Assembly: GCA_035362835.1 (NCBI GenBank)
Contig: DAOSDY010000004.1
Coordinates: 124,001 to 188,000 of the forward strand
Reading direction: 5' to 3'
From: Melioribacteraceae bacterium
Lineage (GTDB): Bacteria; Bacteroidota; Ignavibacteria; Ignavibacteriales; Melioribacteraceae
DNA: 64,000 nucleotides
The position numbers were made by a program, and so were the translations under genes. Below, one piece after another: positions 8,463 to 17,253 of the stretch. The notes under the pieces were generated by a model, which saw only the letters and a program-made list of their open reading frames with translations, was not told the origin of the DNA and searched no databases. How positions within the stretch are numbered: position 1 is the first letter of the stretch; each line of letters begins with the position of its first letter.

Positions 8463-9452
8463 ATGTCTGATTCCTACGCTAATAAATCGTACTCTTCTTT
8501 TTTAACATCGAAAAAAAAATCGGTATTAATTCATATCTCTCTTTTCGTTATTACATTTTTAACAACCATTATTGCCGGCATGGAATGGACGACGGGTAAG
8601 ATGGGCCCTTATGAAGTAAACGAAATGATGCGCGGGCTTCCGTATGCGCTTTCGATTCTATTTGTTTTAACCGTTCATGAGTTCGGACATTATTTTGCCG
8701 CTCTTTATCACAAAGTAAAAGCAACACTACCATATTTCATCCCGTTCCCTCCGATCCCGGGATTTTTTAATTTCGGTACAATGGGAGCTGTCATCAAAAC
8801 TAAATCCGTAATTCCAAACAACAGGGCAATGTTCGATATCGGTGTCGCAGGACCTATTGCAGGATTCCTTGCCAGTACCGCTTTGCTCGTTTACGGCTTT
8901 TCTAATTTGCCTCCGGTTGATTACATATTACAAATTCATCCCGATTATTTTTCGCCTGAATACGGAAAGGACGCAATTCATCTTGAATTCGGGACTACAC
9001 TTCTTTTTGAAATTGTTAAATATCTCTTTGCTAATCCCGATTCTTTTATTCCGCCAATGTCCGAAATTTATCACTATCCCTATCTTTGTGTAGGTTGGTT
9101 CGGTCTTTTCATAACTGCAATGAATCTTATTCCCGTCGGTCAGCTCGATGGCGGCCATATCATATACAGCATGTTCGGCGGTAAAATTCATGAAGCGGTT
9201 GCATCCATTTCAATGCTCCTGCTCGCATTCATTGGTGTATCAGGATTCATCGGTACGTTGGGTATTGAGCTCGGATTCGGATGGAGCGGTTGGCTCTTCT
9301 GGGCTTTCATTCTCTATTTTGTAATTAAGGTTAAGCATCCCCCTGTACCGTTTTTTGAAAAACTGAGTACCGGACGGATGATAATCGGTTTTTTTGCAAT
9401 CCTCATTTTCATACTCTCTTTCTCACTCTCACCGTTTGTCCTCTCTTTCTAA
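8463..9452 (+). CDS. Site-2 protease family intramembrane metalloprotease (M50)
   Basis: A 329-residue polytopic membrane protein. The zinc motif HEFGH is at residues 72-76 inside a hydrophobic segment, and the third ligand lies in NLIPVGQLDGGHI near 221-233, the two hallmarks of S2P/M50 proteases. No PDZ domain is inserted, unlike RseP, so it belongs to the PDZ-less S2P group similar to plant EGY-type and archaeal enzymes. Such proteases cut membrane-anchored regulators or clear signal-peptide remnants; no anti-sigma factor is next to it, so the substrate is unknown. It follows the DUF1207-like gene by 2 bases. About 20 bases after its stop lies an inverted repeat followed by T residues that may end this transcript. 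Confidence 0.9.
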   Translation: MSDSYANKSYSSFLTSKKKSVLIHISLFVITFLTTIIAGMEWTTGKMGPYEVNEMMRGLPYALSILFVLTVHEFGHYFAALYHKVKATLPYFIPFPPIPGFFNFGTMGAVIKTKSVIPNNRAMFDIGVAGPIAGFLASTALLVYGFSNLPPVDYILQIHPDYFSPEYGKDAIHLEFGTTLLFEIVKYLFANPDSFIPPMSEIYHYPYLCVGWFGLFITAMNLIPVGQLDGGHIIYSMFGGKIHEAVASISMLLLAFIGVSGFIGTLGIELGFGWSGWLFWAFILYFVIKVKHPPVPFFEKLSTGRMIIGFFAILIFILSFSLSPFVLSF

Positions 9453-9473
9453 TTGTGAGTTAAATTTGATGAC

Positions 9474-9492
9474 TTGACATTAAAAGTGTCAA
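9474..9492. repeat. Inverted repeat, possible operator or terminator
   Basis: TTGACA and TGTCAA face each other across 7 bases, with an extra possible T-G pair inside, and five T residues follow. This can be read as a weak terminator for the protease gene upstream, or as an operator, since its left arm contains the -33 TTG of the promoter for the next operon. Sequence alone cannot decide. Confidence 0.5.
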
Positions 9493-9504
9493 TTTTTACT
9501 TTTG
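9474..9504 (+). promoter_or_regulatory. Bacteroidota-type promoter for the lipoprotein/T9SS operon
   Basis: TTG at 9474-9476, then 20 bases, then TACTTTTG at 9497-9504, an exact match to TAnnTTTG. Transcription would begin near 9510, giving a leader of about 130 bases before the TTG start at 9644. It is the only good promoter between the protease and the four-gene surface operon. Confidence 0.7.
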
Positions 9505-9643
9505 TCCCACACAATCGGGAAAAATTATAGATACTTTGCTACTTTAGTTTTTGTTCAACATTTTTATAGGCAAATTTTCTATGATTTTTTCTTTTTTTTT
9601 GCATGCCTCTGTATCTTACCCGAATTTTTTAAGGAAGATTAAT

Positions 9644-10462
9644 TTGTCGCCCCGGTTTCTAATTGTCATTATTATTCTGATTTTTTCCGCCTGCGAGGAA
9701 ATTCCCGAAGGGATTGTTGAACAAACTAAAGTTTACAACAAAGTAAAAAATATATCTGCCCCGCTGAGTTTCAGCTATTCGGTTGCAGATTCGAGTCTGC
9801 TGACACGTATTGAATTTGAGGATTCTAAATATATATCCCGGGCATGGCTTAAGATAAGATCTCTGGATGGTACAGTTACTGTCATTTCATCTTCTGAGAT
9901 GAAGGATAACGGCAATTTACCTGTTAACGGTGATTTGAATGCAAATGATAATATATTTTCTGCCAGGATTGGAATCAGTAAAAAATATTCCAGCGGTAAA
10001 TATCTTATCGAGTATTACGTCGAAGATAATGTTAAACAAAGTCCTGAAAATTTATCGAAGGTTGCAGTCCATCTTTTTGATTACAATAACAATCAGGTCA
10101 GTTATACTCCGGTTATATCGAATCTTTCAATCCCTTCAAGTGTAAACAGAGGCGATTCGTTCATATTTACAATTAAGGCGGAAGACCGGAACGGACCCGG
10201 CGATATATCCCAGGTTTACTTTAAACTATTCCGGCCGGATGGCTCGCTTGTCGATCCGCAGAATGGTCTCGGATATTTTCTGATGGTTGATGACGGGAAT
10301 TTTGACGTCTTTGGAGATCAGACAGCTGGAGATGGTATCTATTCATTTAAGAATTCATTCGGAACAACTTCTCAAACCGGAAGCTGGAAATTCGAATTTC
10401 AGGCCAAGGATAAAAGCAATAACCTCAGCAATATTATAACTCATTTTATGAATGTTAATTGA
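9644..10462 (+). CDS. Surface lipoprotein with two Asp-rich Ig-like modules
   Basis: A 272-residue lipoprotein of unknown function. I chose TTG 9644 because AAGGAAG sits 6 bases before it and because it produces a compact lipoprotein signal (MSPRFLIVIIILIFSAC, acylated Cys at 17); the longest frame starts at 9551 and would place 31 unrelated residues ahead. The mature protein has two similar beta-rich modules, each ending in the motif D-x-G-N-x4-G-D-x2-A-x-D-x-I-[FY]-S (about 88-106 and 216-234). Such spaced acidic residues suggest calcium binding in an extracytoplasmic Ig-like fold; this is inference. Its stop overlaps a possible TTG of the next gene, and the T9SS cargo ATG follows 5 bases later, so the two are likely made together. 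Confidence 0.75.
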   Translation: MSPRFLIVIIILIFSACEEIPEGIVEQTKVYNKVKNISAPLSFSYSVADSSLLTRIEFEDSKYISRAWLKIRSLDGTVTVISSSEMKDNGNLPVNGDLNANDNIFSARIGISKKYSSGKYLIEYYVEDNVKQSPENLSKVAVHLFDYNNNQVSYTPVISNLSIPSSVNRGDSFIFTIKAEDRNGPGDISQVYFKLFRPDGSLVDPQNGLGYFLMVDDGNFDVFGDQTAGDGIYSFKNSFGTTSQTGSWKFEFQAKDKSNNLSNIITHFMNVN

Positions 10463-10467
10463 TTGAT

Positions 10468-12042
10468 ATGAAAAAATTTCTTTCCCTCTATATTTTATTC
10501 GGTATAGCAATAACTGCCCAGCAGATCCCGGTTCAGTTTAATCTTGAAAGCAATATTCTTTCAAAAGCTTACGATTCCACTCCGGCGAGCAATACAATAG
10601 AAAGAATTCTGATACGGGATAACACTATTTGGCTCGGTACTTCGAAAGGTCTGAGCAAATCGACTGATGGAGGAAATACCTGGACTAACTATTACAAATC
10701 CGAGGCTTTCGGAGAAGAGAGCATTTCGGCAATTGCATACAATAACGGGATTATCTACGCTGCTACCTGGCATTTTCAATACGACGACAGGGTAAAAGAG
10801 ACCTATCCTTTCGGAACAGGAATCCGTTACTCTTCCGATGGCGGTAATACATGGAAAAAGATTGATCAGCCGATGGATAATGTAGGCGACTCAACAATTA
10901 CTTACGGTTCCAACATGTTATGGGCTCAGCCGGTTGCTACTGAATTCCAGAATTTTATTTACGATATCGAAATAACATCCGGAACTATATGGATCGCTTC
11001 TTTCGGCGGTGGATTCCGTAAATCGACTGATATGGGTAAAACCTGGCAGAGGGTTGTTCTTCCTCCCGATAATCTAAACTCAATTGCACCTTCCGACCAG
11101 TTAAATTTTATCTGGAAACCGAAAGCCGGTACTCTCGGTAATTATAATCACACCGCTTTTTCCGTGTTGGCCGAGAATGATAACGTTATATGGGTTGGTA
11201 CTGCCGGGGGATTAAATAGGAGTGAGGACGGCGGTATCAGCTGGCGGAAGTTTAATCATACAAATCAATCGGAACCAATCACCGGAAATTTTATACTTGC
11301 GCTCGATAAAAATCTGCACGACAACTCAATCTGGGCCGGTACGTGGAAAACAGAAGGCCAGACGGAATTCTGGGGCGTTAGCCGTTCCAAGGACGGAGGT
11401 TTTACGTGGGATCAGTTTCTTACCGATGAGCGGGTCATGGATTTCGGATTTAAATATTCCGGAAGCCCCGGAAATTATACCGCTTCCGAAATATTTGTCG
11501 CCACCCAGAACGGATTGTACCGGTCCATAAATAACGGTGCTTCCTGGATTGCCGCACCTGACATTATAGACGACGGAACTAAAGTATCGATTAATACACG
11601 GCACTTCCGTGCAGTTGAAATTGAAAATGCTAACAATAATTCCCATAATGTCTGGATCGGTTCGGTTAACGGACTTGTCCGCTTAAATGAAACTTCCGGA
11701 ATCTGGCAGGGGAACTGGAAAGTATTTCTTGCGAGCGATGAGATTAGTTCTGTTTCAGAATCGTATGCTTTCCCGAATCCGTTTAATCCGAACAGGAATC
11801 AGGTTAGTATTAAATATGCCCTCGATAAACAGGAAAATATTACTGTCAGAATTTTCGATTTCGGTATGAATCTGGTCAGGACTCTTATACAAAATGCACC
11901 GCGTAGTATAAGCCAGAATCATATTGAGTCCTGGAACGGGAAGGATGAATCGGGTAAGGTAGTGCCCAACGGTGTTTATTTTTACAGGATTGACGCCGGT
12001 TCAGATAAACCGCTGTTCGGTAAAATAATTGTCATATTGTAA
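10468..12042 (+). CDS. T9SS-secreted protein with Asp-box (BNR/sialidase-like) repeats
   Basis: A 524-residue exported protein. Residues 1-18 are a Sec signal peptide (MKKFLSLYILFGIAITAQ). The body carries at least six Asp-box-like motifs of the S-x-D-x-G-x-[ST]-W type (STDGGNTW near 65, SSDGGNTW, STDMGKTW, SEDGGISW, SKDGGFTW, SINNGASW), the blade signature of beta-propellers such as sialidases and YCF48/photosystem assembly-like proteins. No catalytic sialidase residues can be named. The last 90 residues (from about AFPNPFNPNRNQV to the end) form a FlgD-like / Por secretion tail, the type A sorting signal that routes proteins through the type IX system. I chose ATG 10468, not TTG 10459, for a clean signal peptide. 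Two PorV-like genes follow directly. Confidence 0.88.
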   Translation: MKKFLSLYILFGIAITAQQIPVQFNLESNILSKAYDSTPASNTIERILIRDNTIWLGTSKGLSKSTDGGNTWTNYYKSEAFGEESISAIAYNNGIIYAATWHFQYDDRVKETYPFGTGIRYSSDGGNTWKKIDQPMDNVGDSTITYGSNMLWAQPVATEFQNFIYDIEITSGTIWIASFGGGFRKSTDMGKTWQRVVLPPDNLNSIAPSDQLNFIWKPKAGTLGNYNHTAFSVLAENDNVIWVGTAGGLNRSEDGGISWRKFNHTNQSEPITGNFILALDKNLHDNSIWAGTWKTEGQTEFWGVSRSKDGGFTWDQFLTDERVMDFGFKYSGSPGNYTASEIFVATQNGLYRSINNGASWIAAPDIIDDGTKVSINTRHFRAVEIENANNNSHNVWIGSVNGLVRLNETSGIWQGNWKVFLASDEISSVSESYAFPNPFNPNRNQVSIKYALDKQENITVRIFDFGMNLVRTLIQNAPRSISQNHIESWNGKDESGKVVPNGVYFYRIDAGSDKPLFGKIIVIL

Positions 12043-12059
12043 TTAAATCGGGTTCTGTC

Positions 12060-13055
12060 TTGAAAAAGTTTTTAAGTATTACACTGTTATTGACTTCTGT
12101 TCTCATTGCTCAGCCGGAATTTTCTGGAATCAGCAGTATGCCTGGTGCTTTCAGCAGAATCGGTTTCGGTGCAAGGGGAATTGCAATGGGTAATTCAATT
12201 TCTTCGGTTAAAACAGGTAATCTGGTTTCTTTTTATAATCCGGCGCTCGCATCTTTTCAGGAAGGAAATCTTTTTCAGACGGCCTACTCGTTTCTATCAC
12301 TCGACCGGACTCTCAATTTTATAAGCTTCACACGCAAATTCGAATTTGGAAGCGTTGAAACTCCGGACGGGAAAACTAAACCGAGATCTGTTGCGGGATT
12401 TAGTGCAGGATTGATTAATGCGGGTGTTTCGGGAATTGACGGCCGAGATAATCAGGGTGTTAAAACCGGCGACCTTTCAACATCCGAAAATCAATTCTTC
12501 ATTGCCGTTTCAAACCGGTTCTCCGATAAAATTGCCGTGGGAATTGCATTCAAATTTTATCTCTTCAAACTCTACGAGGATTTTACTTCTAATGGTGTCG
12601 GCTTTGATGCCGGAATTCTTTATTCGTATAACGACGCTCTTACTTTTTCACTGGTTATGACGGATATTAACAGTAAGTATGAGTGGGACAGCGGAAAGAT
12701 TTACGGTACTTCGGGAAGTATAACGAAGAATAAATTCCCGTTCCTTACAAAAATCGGGGCATCTTATCACTTTAAAGAGAACGGAATATTAACTTCTATT
12801 GAGTTTGAAAACAGTAATGCCGGCTCAAAATATCTTCGCGCCGGAATTGAGTATAATATAATTACCGATCTTTACTTAAGAGGCGGGATTGACCGGATTA
12901 ATCTGGTAAATAGTGAAATTCCTCTTCGACCCTCATTCGGTTTTTCATATTTTTACACGTTGAATAATTTACGGCTGGGATTCGACTATGCGTTTGTTAT
13001 AGAACCCTATTCCTCGTCGGATCATCATATAATCGGTGTCAATATAAACTTCTGA
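12060..13055 (+). CDS. PorV/PorQ-family outer-membrane barrel protein, copy 1
   Basis: A 331-residue outer-membrane protein with a signal peptide (MKKFLSITLLLTSVLIAQ) from a TTG start at 12060. The N-terminal segment has the family features: AFSRIGFGARGIAMGNS followed by a YNPA motif near residue 60, both common in PorV/PorQ proteins, which are 14-stranded FadL-like barrels. PorV carries T9SS cargo from the translocon to the sortase. Here the gene comes 17 bases after a T9SS cargo gene and 4 bases before a second family member, so it may serve that cargo specifically, which is inference. It ends in an aromatic residue (NINF), as outer-membrane barrels usually do. Confidence 0.82.
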   Translation: MKKFLSITLLLTSVLIAQPEFSGISSMPGAFSRIGFGARGIAMGNSISSVKTGNLVSFYNPALASFQEGNLFQTAYSFLSLDRTLNFISFTRKFEFGSVETPDGKTKPRSVAGFSAGLINAGVSGIDGRDNQGVKTGDLSTSENQFFIAVSNRFSDKIAVGIAFKFYLFKLYEDFTSNGVGFDAGILYSYNDALTFSLVMTDINSKYEWDSGKIYGTSGSITKNKFPFLTKIGASYHFKENGILTSIEFENSNAGSKYLRAGIEYNIITDLYLRGGIDRINLVNSEIPLRPSFGFSYFYTLNNLRLGFDYAFVIEPYSSSDHHIIGVNINF

Positions 13056-13059
13056 CCAT

Positions 13060-13959
13060 ATGCTAAAAAAAATATTTATAACTCTTACATTATCTGCTTC
13101 ATTAATCTCGGCACAGTCAGCAGGAAATTCAGGTGTAGCTTTCCTCAAACTCGGCACGGGGGCACGGAATATTGCTATGAGCGATCTCGGTGTTATAAGT
13201 GGAAGTGAGTTAACTTCAATTCAATATAATCCGGCTCAGCTTTCAGTTCTGAGATTAACGCAGTTGTCATTCTCTCATAATTCTTTGTTTCAGGATCTGA
13301 GTTCGGAAATTTTTTCTGCAAGCATTGTTGCTTTCGGACTTCCGTTTGCTCTTAATGTAAATACTACATCAATTTCTGATATCGAAATAAGAAACATTCC
13401 CGGCGACCCTATCTCAAAATTTAACGCAAATTATTTCTCTGCCGGGCTATCAACAGCATTTAATGTTATTGAGAATCTTCATGCGGGTGTTACTTTCAGG
13501 TATATATATGAAAATTTGTATTCCGATGAAGCATCGGGATACGGCTTCGATCTTGGTGTCCTTTATTCCGGACTGATAAACAATCTATCGGTCGGTGCTT
13601 CATTGAGGAATATCGGCTCAATGAGTATGATGAGAAATGAATCTACAAAACAGCCGATCGATTTCAGAGCCGGCGCTTCCTATTCAATCGACTTCGGACA
13701 GTCAAAAATAAAAATGAATGCCATCGGAGGAATTCAGAAGTATCTGGATGATGAATCGCTCCACCTGCACGTCGGGACGGAATTGGTTTACGATGATGCT
13801 TTTTTTGTCAGAGGCGGTTATTTAACCGGATCGGATTCAAAGAATATTAGTGCGGGTTTCGGATTGAAATGGAAAGGTCTGAATATTGACTATGCTTACG
13901 TCCCGGTTAAGTATGGCCTGGGTGATAATAATATCATTACTTTTATATATACATTTTAA
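13060..13959 (+). CDS. PorV/PorQ-family outer-membrane barrel protein, copy 2
   Basis: A 299-residue paralog of the preceding gene, with signal peptide MLKKIFITLTLSASLISAQ and the conserved LGTGARNIAMSDLG followed by SIQYNPAQLS. The end FIYTF has the terminal aromatic expected for outer-membrane barrel assembly. The two copies differ in length and in most of the loop sequences, so they are not a recent tandem duplication. It is the last gene of the four-gene operon; 111 bases and a new promoter follow. Function as a T9SS shuttle or attachment partner is inferred from the family and from the adjacent cargo. Confidence 0.82.
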   Translation: MLKKIFITLTLSASLISAQSAGNSGVAFLKLGTGARNIAMSDLGVISGSELTSIQYNPAQLSVLRLTQLSFSHNSLFQDLSSEIFSASIVAFGLPFALNVNTTSISDIEIRNIPGDPISKFNANYFSAGLSTAFNVIENLHAGVTFRYIYENLYSDEASGYGFDLGVLYSGLINNLSVGASLRNIGSMSMMRNESTKQPIDFRAGASYSIDFGQSKIKMNAIGGIQKYLDDESLHLHVGTELVYDDAFFVRGGYLTGSDSKNISAGFGLKWKGLNIDYAYVPVKYGLGDNNIITFIYTF

Positions 13960-13996
13960 CAGGAAGTGATGACTATACCCGGGGATGTTGCACAAT

Positions 13997-14030
13997 TTGT
14001 GAAATGTAAGACGATTAAATAGTATTTTTG
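13997..14030 (+). promoter_or_regulatory. Bacteroidota-type promoter for the glycan operon
   Basis: TTG at 13997-13999, 23-base spacer, TATTTTTG at 14023-14030 (exact TAnnTTTG). Expected start of transcription near 14036, about 35 bases before ATG 14071. The spacer is at the long end of the known range. Confidence 0.55.
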
Positions 14031-14070
14031 AATCCGGAATCTTCATCAATGCAGTTGCGGAACAAATAAT

Positions 14071-15030
14071 ATGGAAATCATCAAGTATTCTGAAGACTGG
14101 AAAGAAAAGTGGGATCAATTTGTTCTGGAATCGAACAACGGTACAATGTTTCACCTCCAGAAATTTTTAGACTACCACACACCTGGCAAATTCCGTTTCG
14201 ATCATCTAATATTCACTAAATATGGGAAAATAGAGGCGGTTCTGCCCGGTGCATTGCGCAATGGTATTTATGAATCTCCGATCGGAGCCAGTTACGGATC
14301 TATTGTTACCAAGGATATTAAATTTGCAGAAGCAATGGAAATTGTTTCGGCTCTGCTGGATTACGGTAAAAAAAATAATATTAAGGAATTCGAACTGACT
14401 TCGGCGCCAATGATATATGAGAAGTATCAAAACCAGAATCTTGAATTCGCAATGAGATGGCTCGGTTTTGATTACAAACTCCATTATATATCTAGTGCAA
14501 TTAATCTAAGGAAGGGTGAGGATTACCTTCTTAGATTTTCGCCAACAACTAGAAGAAATGTCCGCAAGACTTTCCGAATTAAAGATCTGCGGATTGAAAT
14601 TAACGAGAGGTACGATCAGTTTTATCCGATATTAGTTGAAAACAAAGCTAAGCATAATTCAAAGCCGACGCATTCCTACGATGATTTAATAAAATTAAAA
14701 CAGCTTCTCCCAAATAATCTTGTCCTTTTTATGGTCTATCTCGGTGAAAAACCAATCGGTGGCTCGCTGGTTTTTATTGCTAATAGAAATGTAGCTCTCT
14801 GTTTTTATAACATGATGCTTTATGAGTTTGCAGAATATAAGCCGATGCACAGAATTATGTACGATGTTGTTAATTATGCCACAGATAAAGGTTACTCCTA
14901 CGTCGATATTGGCGTTTCCCAGGATACTAAAGCGGAAAATCCGATGACGCCCAGTATGAGCCTGATTGAATTCAAAGAACAATTTGATGCCAAAACGATA
15001 ATGCGCAATAATCTCAGTATTAAACTTTAA
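14071..15030 (+). CDS. GNAT/FemAB-like acyltransferase of a glycan operon
   Basis: A 319-residue cytosolic protein with the FemAB/BioF2-like double GNAT fold. Visible parts are the N-terminal KWDQFVLESNNGTMFHLQKF, the central SPTTRRNVRKTFR basic stretch, and the C-terminal GEKPIGGSLVFIANRNVALCFYNM followed by YVDIGVSQD, which corresponds to the acyl-carrier binding half. Relatives add amino acids or acyl groups to peptidoglycan precursors or to sugar-linked intermediates. As the next two genes are glycosyltransferases starting with a TAATG overlap and a 5-base gap, acylation or aminoacylation of a surface glycan is the best guess. The exact substrate cannot be read from sequence. Confidence 0.72.
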   Translation: MEIIKYSEDWKEKWDQFVLESNNGTMFHLQKFLDYHTPGKFRFDHLIFTKYGKIEAVLPGALRNGIYESPIGASYGSIVTKDIKFAEAMEIVSALLDYGKKNNIKEFELTSAPMIYEKYQNQNLEFAMRWLGFDYKLHYISSAINLRKGEDYLLRFSPTTRRNVRKTFRIKDLRIEINERYDQFYPILVENKAKHNSKPTHSYDDLIKLKQLLPNNLVLFMVYLGEKPIGGSLVFIANRNVALCFYNMMLYEFAEYKPMHRIMYDVVNYATDKGYSYVDIGVSQDTKAENPMTPSMSLIEFKEQFDAKTIMRNNLSIKL

Positions 15031-16157
15031 TGCGGTTTACTATGCAGAAAAAAGTATGCATAGCATTTCTTGGCAACGCACTTCACGATTCCCGTATTGT
15101 CAACCTAACTAATTCACTTAAAAATGACGGATCCAGCGTAAAGGTTATTTCGTTCGACTGGTTTATAAGCAATCAGCCTTTTAATGACGATACATATACT
15201 GTCAATAAACTGAAGAAGGGAAGTCTGTCGATTCTTTTTTATCTCCGCTTTGCTATTATACTTCTAAGAGAATTGATTAAGTGCAGAGCGGATCTCTTTT
15301 TTGCAGAGGATTTTTATACACTTCCGATTGTTACTATAGTCGGTAAATTTAAAAGAGCGAAAATATTTTATAACAGCCGCGAACTTTATGCCTTCCTCGG
15401 CGGGTTACGTAACAGGCCGTTCCTTCAGTCGATTGTTAAATCAATTGAAAAACTGTTCATTAAGAGAGTTGAGCTCGTACTCACAACCGGCGAGATGGAT
15501 TCCCGCTTCCTCGAGAACTTCTATGGAATTAATAACACATTAGTTATTAGAAATATTCCTCTGCTTCAGCAACCCGAAAAGGTAATTGACTTTAGAGCAA
15601 AATACAGCCTGAATAAAGATACGTTCATTTTAATTTACCAGGGAGTTCTGCTTGAGGGGAGAGGCATACCGCTAATTATTAAAGCCTTGGAGAAATTACC
15701 CGGCACCGTTCTTATTATTCTGGGCGATGGTGAACAGAAAAATAATTTCAGTAATCAGGCCGTTAAAGCAAACATCTCGGATAGAGTCTTTTTTGCCGGG
15801 ACTGTCAGTCAGAAGGAACTGATCAATTTTACTGCAGGGGGGGACTTAGGTCTATCCTTAATAGAAAATATAAGTGTCAGCTATTATCATGCTCTTCCGA
15901 ACAAAATGTTTGAGTATATAATGGCCGGTGTTCCCGTACTTGCATCCGATCTTCCGCAAATGAAAATGATCATAGAAAAATATCAGGTCGGCGAGGCAAT
16001 TAATATCTCCAATCCGGAAAGTATTGTTGATGCTGTCCTTAAATTAAAATCTGATACTGAATTATTGAAAAAATATAAGACTAACTGTTTAACAGCTTCG
16101 CGTGAATTGAATTGGCAGGAAGAATATAACAGAGTCCGGAATAAAATATTAGATTAA
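15030..16157 (+). CDS. Family 4 glycosyltransferase
   Basis: A 375-residue GT-B fold glycosyltransferase. The C-terminal half holds the nucleotide-sugar site: LIYQGVLLEGRGIPLIIKA, ILGDGEQKNNF, and the E-x7-E region ending in PNKMFEYIMAGVPVLAS. The N-terminal acceptor half has GNALHDSRIVNL and FFAEDFYTLPI. GT4 enzymes transfer sugars from activated donors with retention, typically onto lipid-linked glycans. ATG 15030 overlaps the stop of the preceding gene as TAATG, which favours coupled translation; ATG 15042 (MQKKVCI) is an alternative start. It is the middle gene of the three-gene operon. Donor and acceptor are unknown. Confidence 0.85.
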   Translation: MRFTMQKKVCIAFLGNALHDSRIVNLTNSLKNDGSSVKVISFDWFISNQPFNDDTYTVNKLKKGSLSILFYLRFAIILLRELIKCRADLFFAEDFYTLPIVTIVGKFKRAKIFYNSRELYAFLGGLRNRPFLQSIVKSIEKLFIKRVELVLTTGEMDSRFLENFYGINNTLVIRNIPLLQQPEKVIDFRAKYSLNKDTFILIYQGVLLEGRGIPLIIKALEKLPGTVLIILGDGEQKNNFSNQAVKANISDRVFFAGTVSQKELINFTAGGDLGLSLIENISVSYYHALPNKMFEYIMAGVPVLASDLPQMKMIIEKYQVGEAINISNPESIVDAVLKLKSDTELLKKYKTNCLTASRELNWQEEYNRVRNKILD

Positions 16158-16162
16158 GTAGA

Positions 16163-17182
16163 ATGACAAAACAGAAAAGGATTTTAATTGTGCGGCCGGA
16201 CAGGATTGGCGATGTTGTCCTTTCAACACCGTTGCCCCGTGAAATTAAAAAGCAATTCCCCGGTTCGTTCGTTGCAGTGCTTCTGCGTAAATACACCAGG
16301 GATATCTATGAAAACAATCCTTACGTTGATAAAATTCTTCTGATTGACGATATACCGGAAAATTCTATCGAATCATTCTGGAAAAAAGTTAATGAGGTAA
16401 GGCATTTCCGTTTTACTCATTCCTTAACTTTACTGCCTACTGAACGATTGAATTACCTGCTTTTTTTTGCCGGTATCCCGTATCGTGTGGGAGTAGGTCA
16501 TAAATTATATCAGGCCCTAACGTTTACACGGTATGTATCCCGGAAGAAATATATCCCGCTACGTCACGAGTCGGATTATTGTATGGATCTCGCTAGAAAG
16601 ATCGGAGTTGTAGCGGACAATCTGGGTTCTGAGATACATCTTACAGATGATGAAAAGAAAAAAGCATCAGAGTTAAGAAATCAATATCTGAGCGGGCGAA
16701 AATTTATCGTCGGCATCCATTCTACAAGCGGTAACTCTGCCCCTAACTGGGGAGAAGAGTATTACAGAAAATTGATTGATTTACTGCGTCAGCGTAATGA
16801 TGTCAGAATTGCGGTTACCGATAATCAACCGCCTGATTCGTTAAAAGATATTCCTGATCTTGTCTATCCGAATTCCGGCAATCAATCGCTGCGTGAATCA
16901 ATTGTAAATTTTGTTACTCTCGATCTACTTATATCTGCAAGCACCGGACCAATGCACATTTGCGCTGCTCTTAAAATCAAAACACTTTCAATGTTCTGTC
17001 CTTTAACTGCCTGTTCTCCAAAGCTCTGGGGACCGGTGGGTAATCTGAGTAAAATCATTCTTCCGTCTGAGAATTACTGTGGTACAATATGTCCGGGTGA
17101 CCCGAAGAAATGTACGTTCGAGGGTAATGGTGGAATAGAAGTAGAAAGAGTCTTAAATTCTCTTAACGACATAATCGATTGA
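16163..17182 (+). CDS. Family 9 glycosyltransferase (heptosyltransferase-like)
   Basis: A 339-residue GT-B enzyme of the ADP-heptose:LPS heptosyltransferase family. The N-terminal RPDRIGDVVLSTPLPREI and the C-terminal STGPMHICAALK are the defining motifs; GIHSTSGNSAPNW marks the donor-binding loop. A short Cys-containing segment near the end (YCGTICPGDPKKC) is also seen in several relatives. It is likely to build the LPS core or another surface glycan together with the GT4 and FemAB-like products, 5 bases downstream of the GT4 stop. The SRP RNA promoter follows about 35 bases after its stop, with no clear terminator between them. Confidence 0.87.
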   Translation: MTKQKRILIVRPDRIGDVVLSTPLPREIKKQFPGSFVAVLLRKYTRDIYENNPYVDKILLIDDIPENSIESFWKKVNEVRHFRFTHSLTLLPTERLNYLLFFAGIPYRVGVGHKLYQALTFTRYVSRKKYIPLRHESDYCMDLARKIGVVADNLGSEIHLTDDEKKKASELRNQYLSGRKFIVGIHSTSGNSAPNWGEEYYRKLIDLLRQRNDVRIAVTDNQPPDSLKDIPDLVYPNSGNQSLRESIVNFVTLDLLISASTGPMHICAALKIKTLSMFCPLTACSPKLWGPVGNLSKIILPSENYCGTICPGDPKKCTFEGNGGIEVERVLNSLNDIID

Positions 17183-17215
17183 TTGATTAACGGAGAATTC
17201 CGAGCCAGGATTTCT

Positions 17216-17242
17216 TTGCTTCATCTAAAATTTCTATATTTG
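17216..17242 (+). promoter_or_regulatory. Promoter of the SRP RNA gene
   Basis: TATATTTG at 17235-17242 is an exact TAnnTTTG element; TTG at 17216-17218 lies 16 bases upstream, one less than usual. The predicted transcription start near 17249 agrees with the first paired base of the SRP RNA at 17254, which supports the call independently. Confidence 0.65.
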
Positions 17243-17253
17243 CAACCTGTTTT

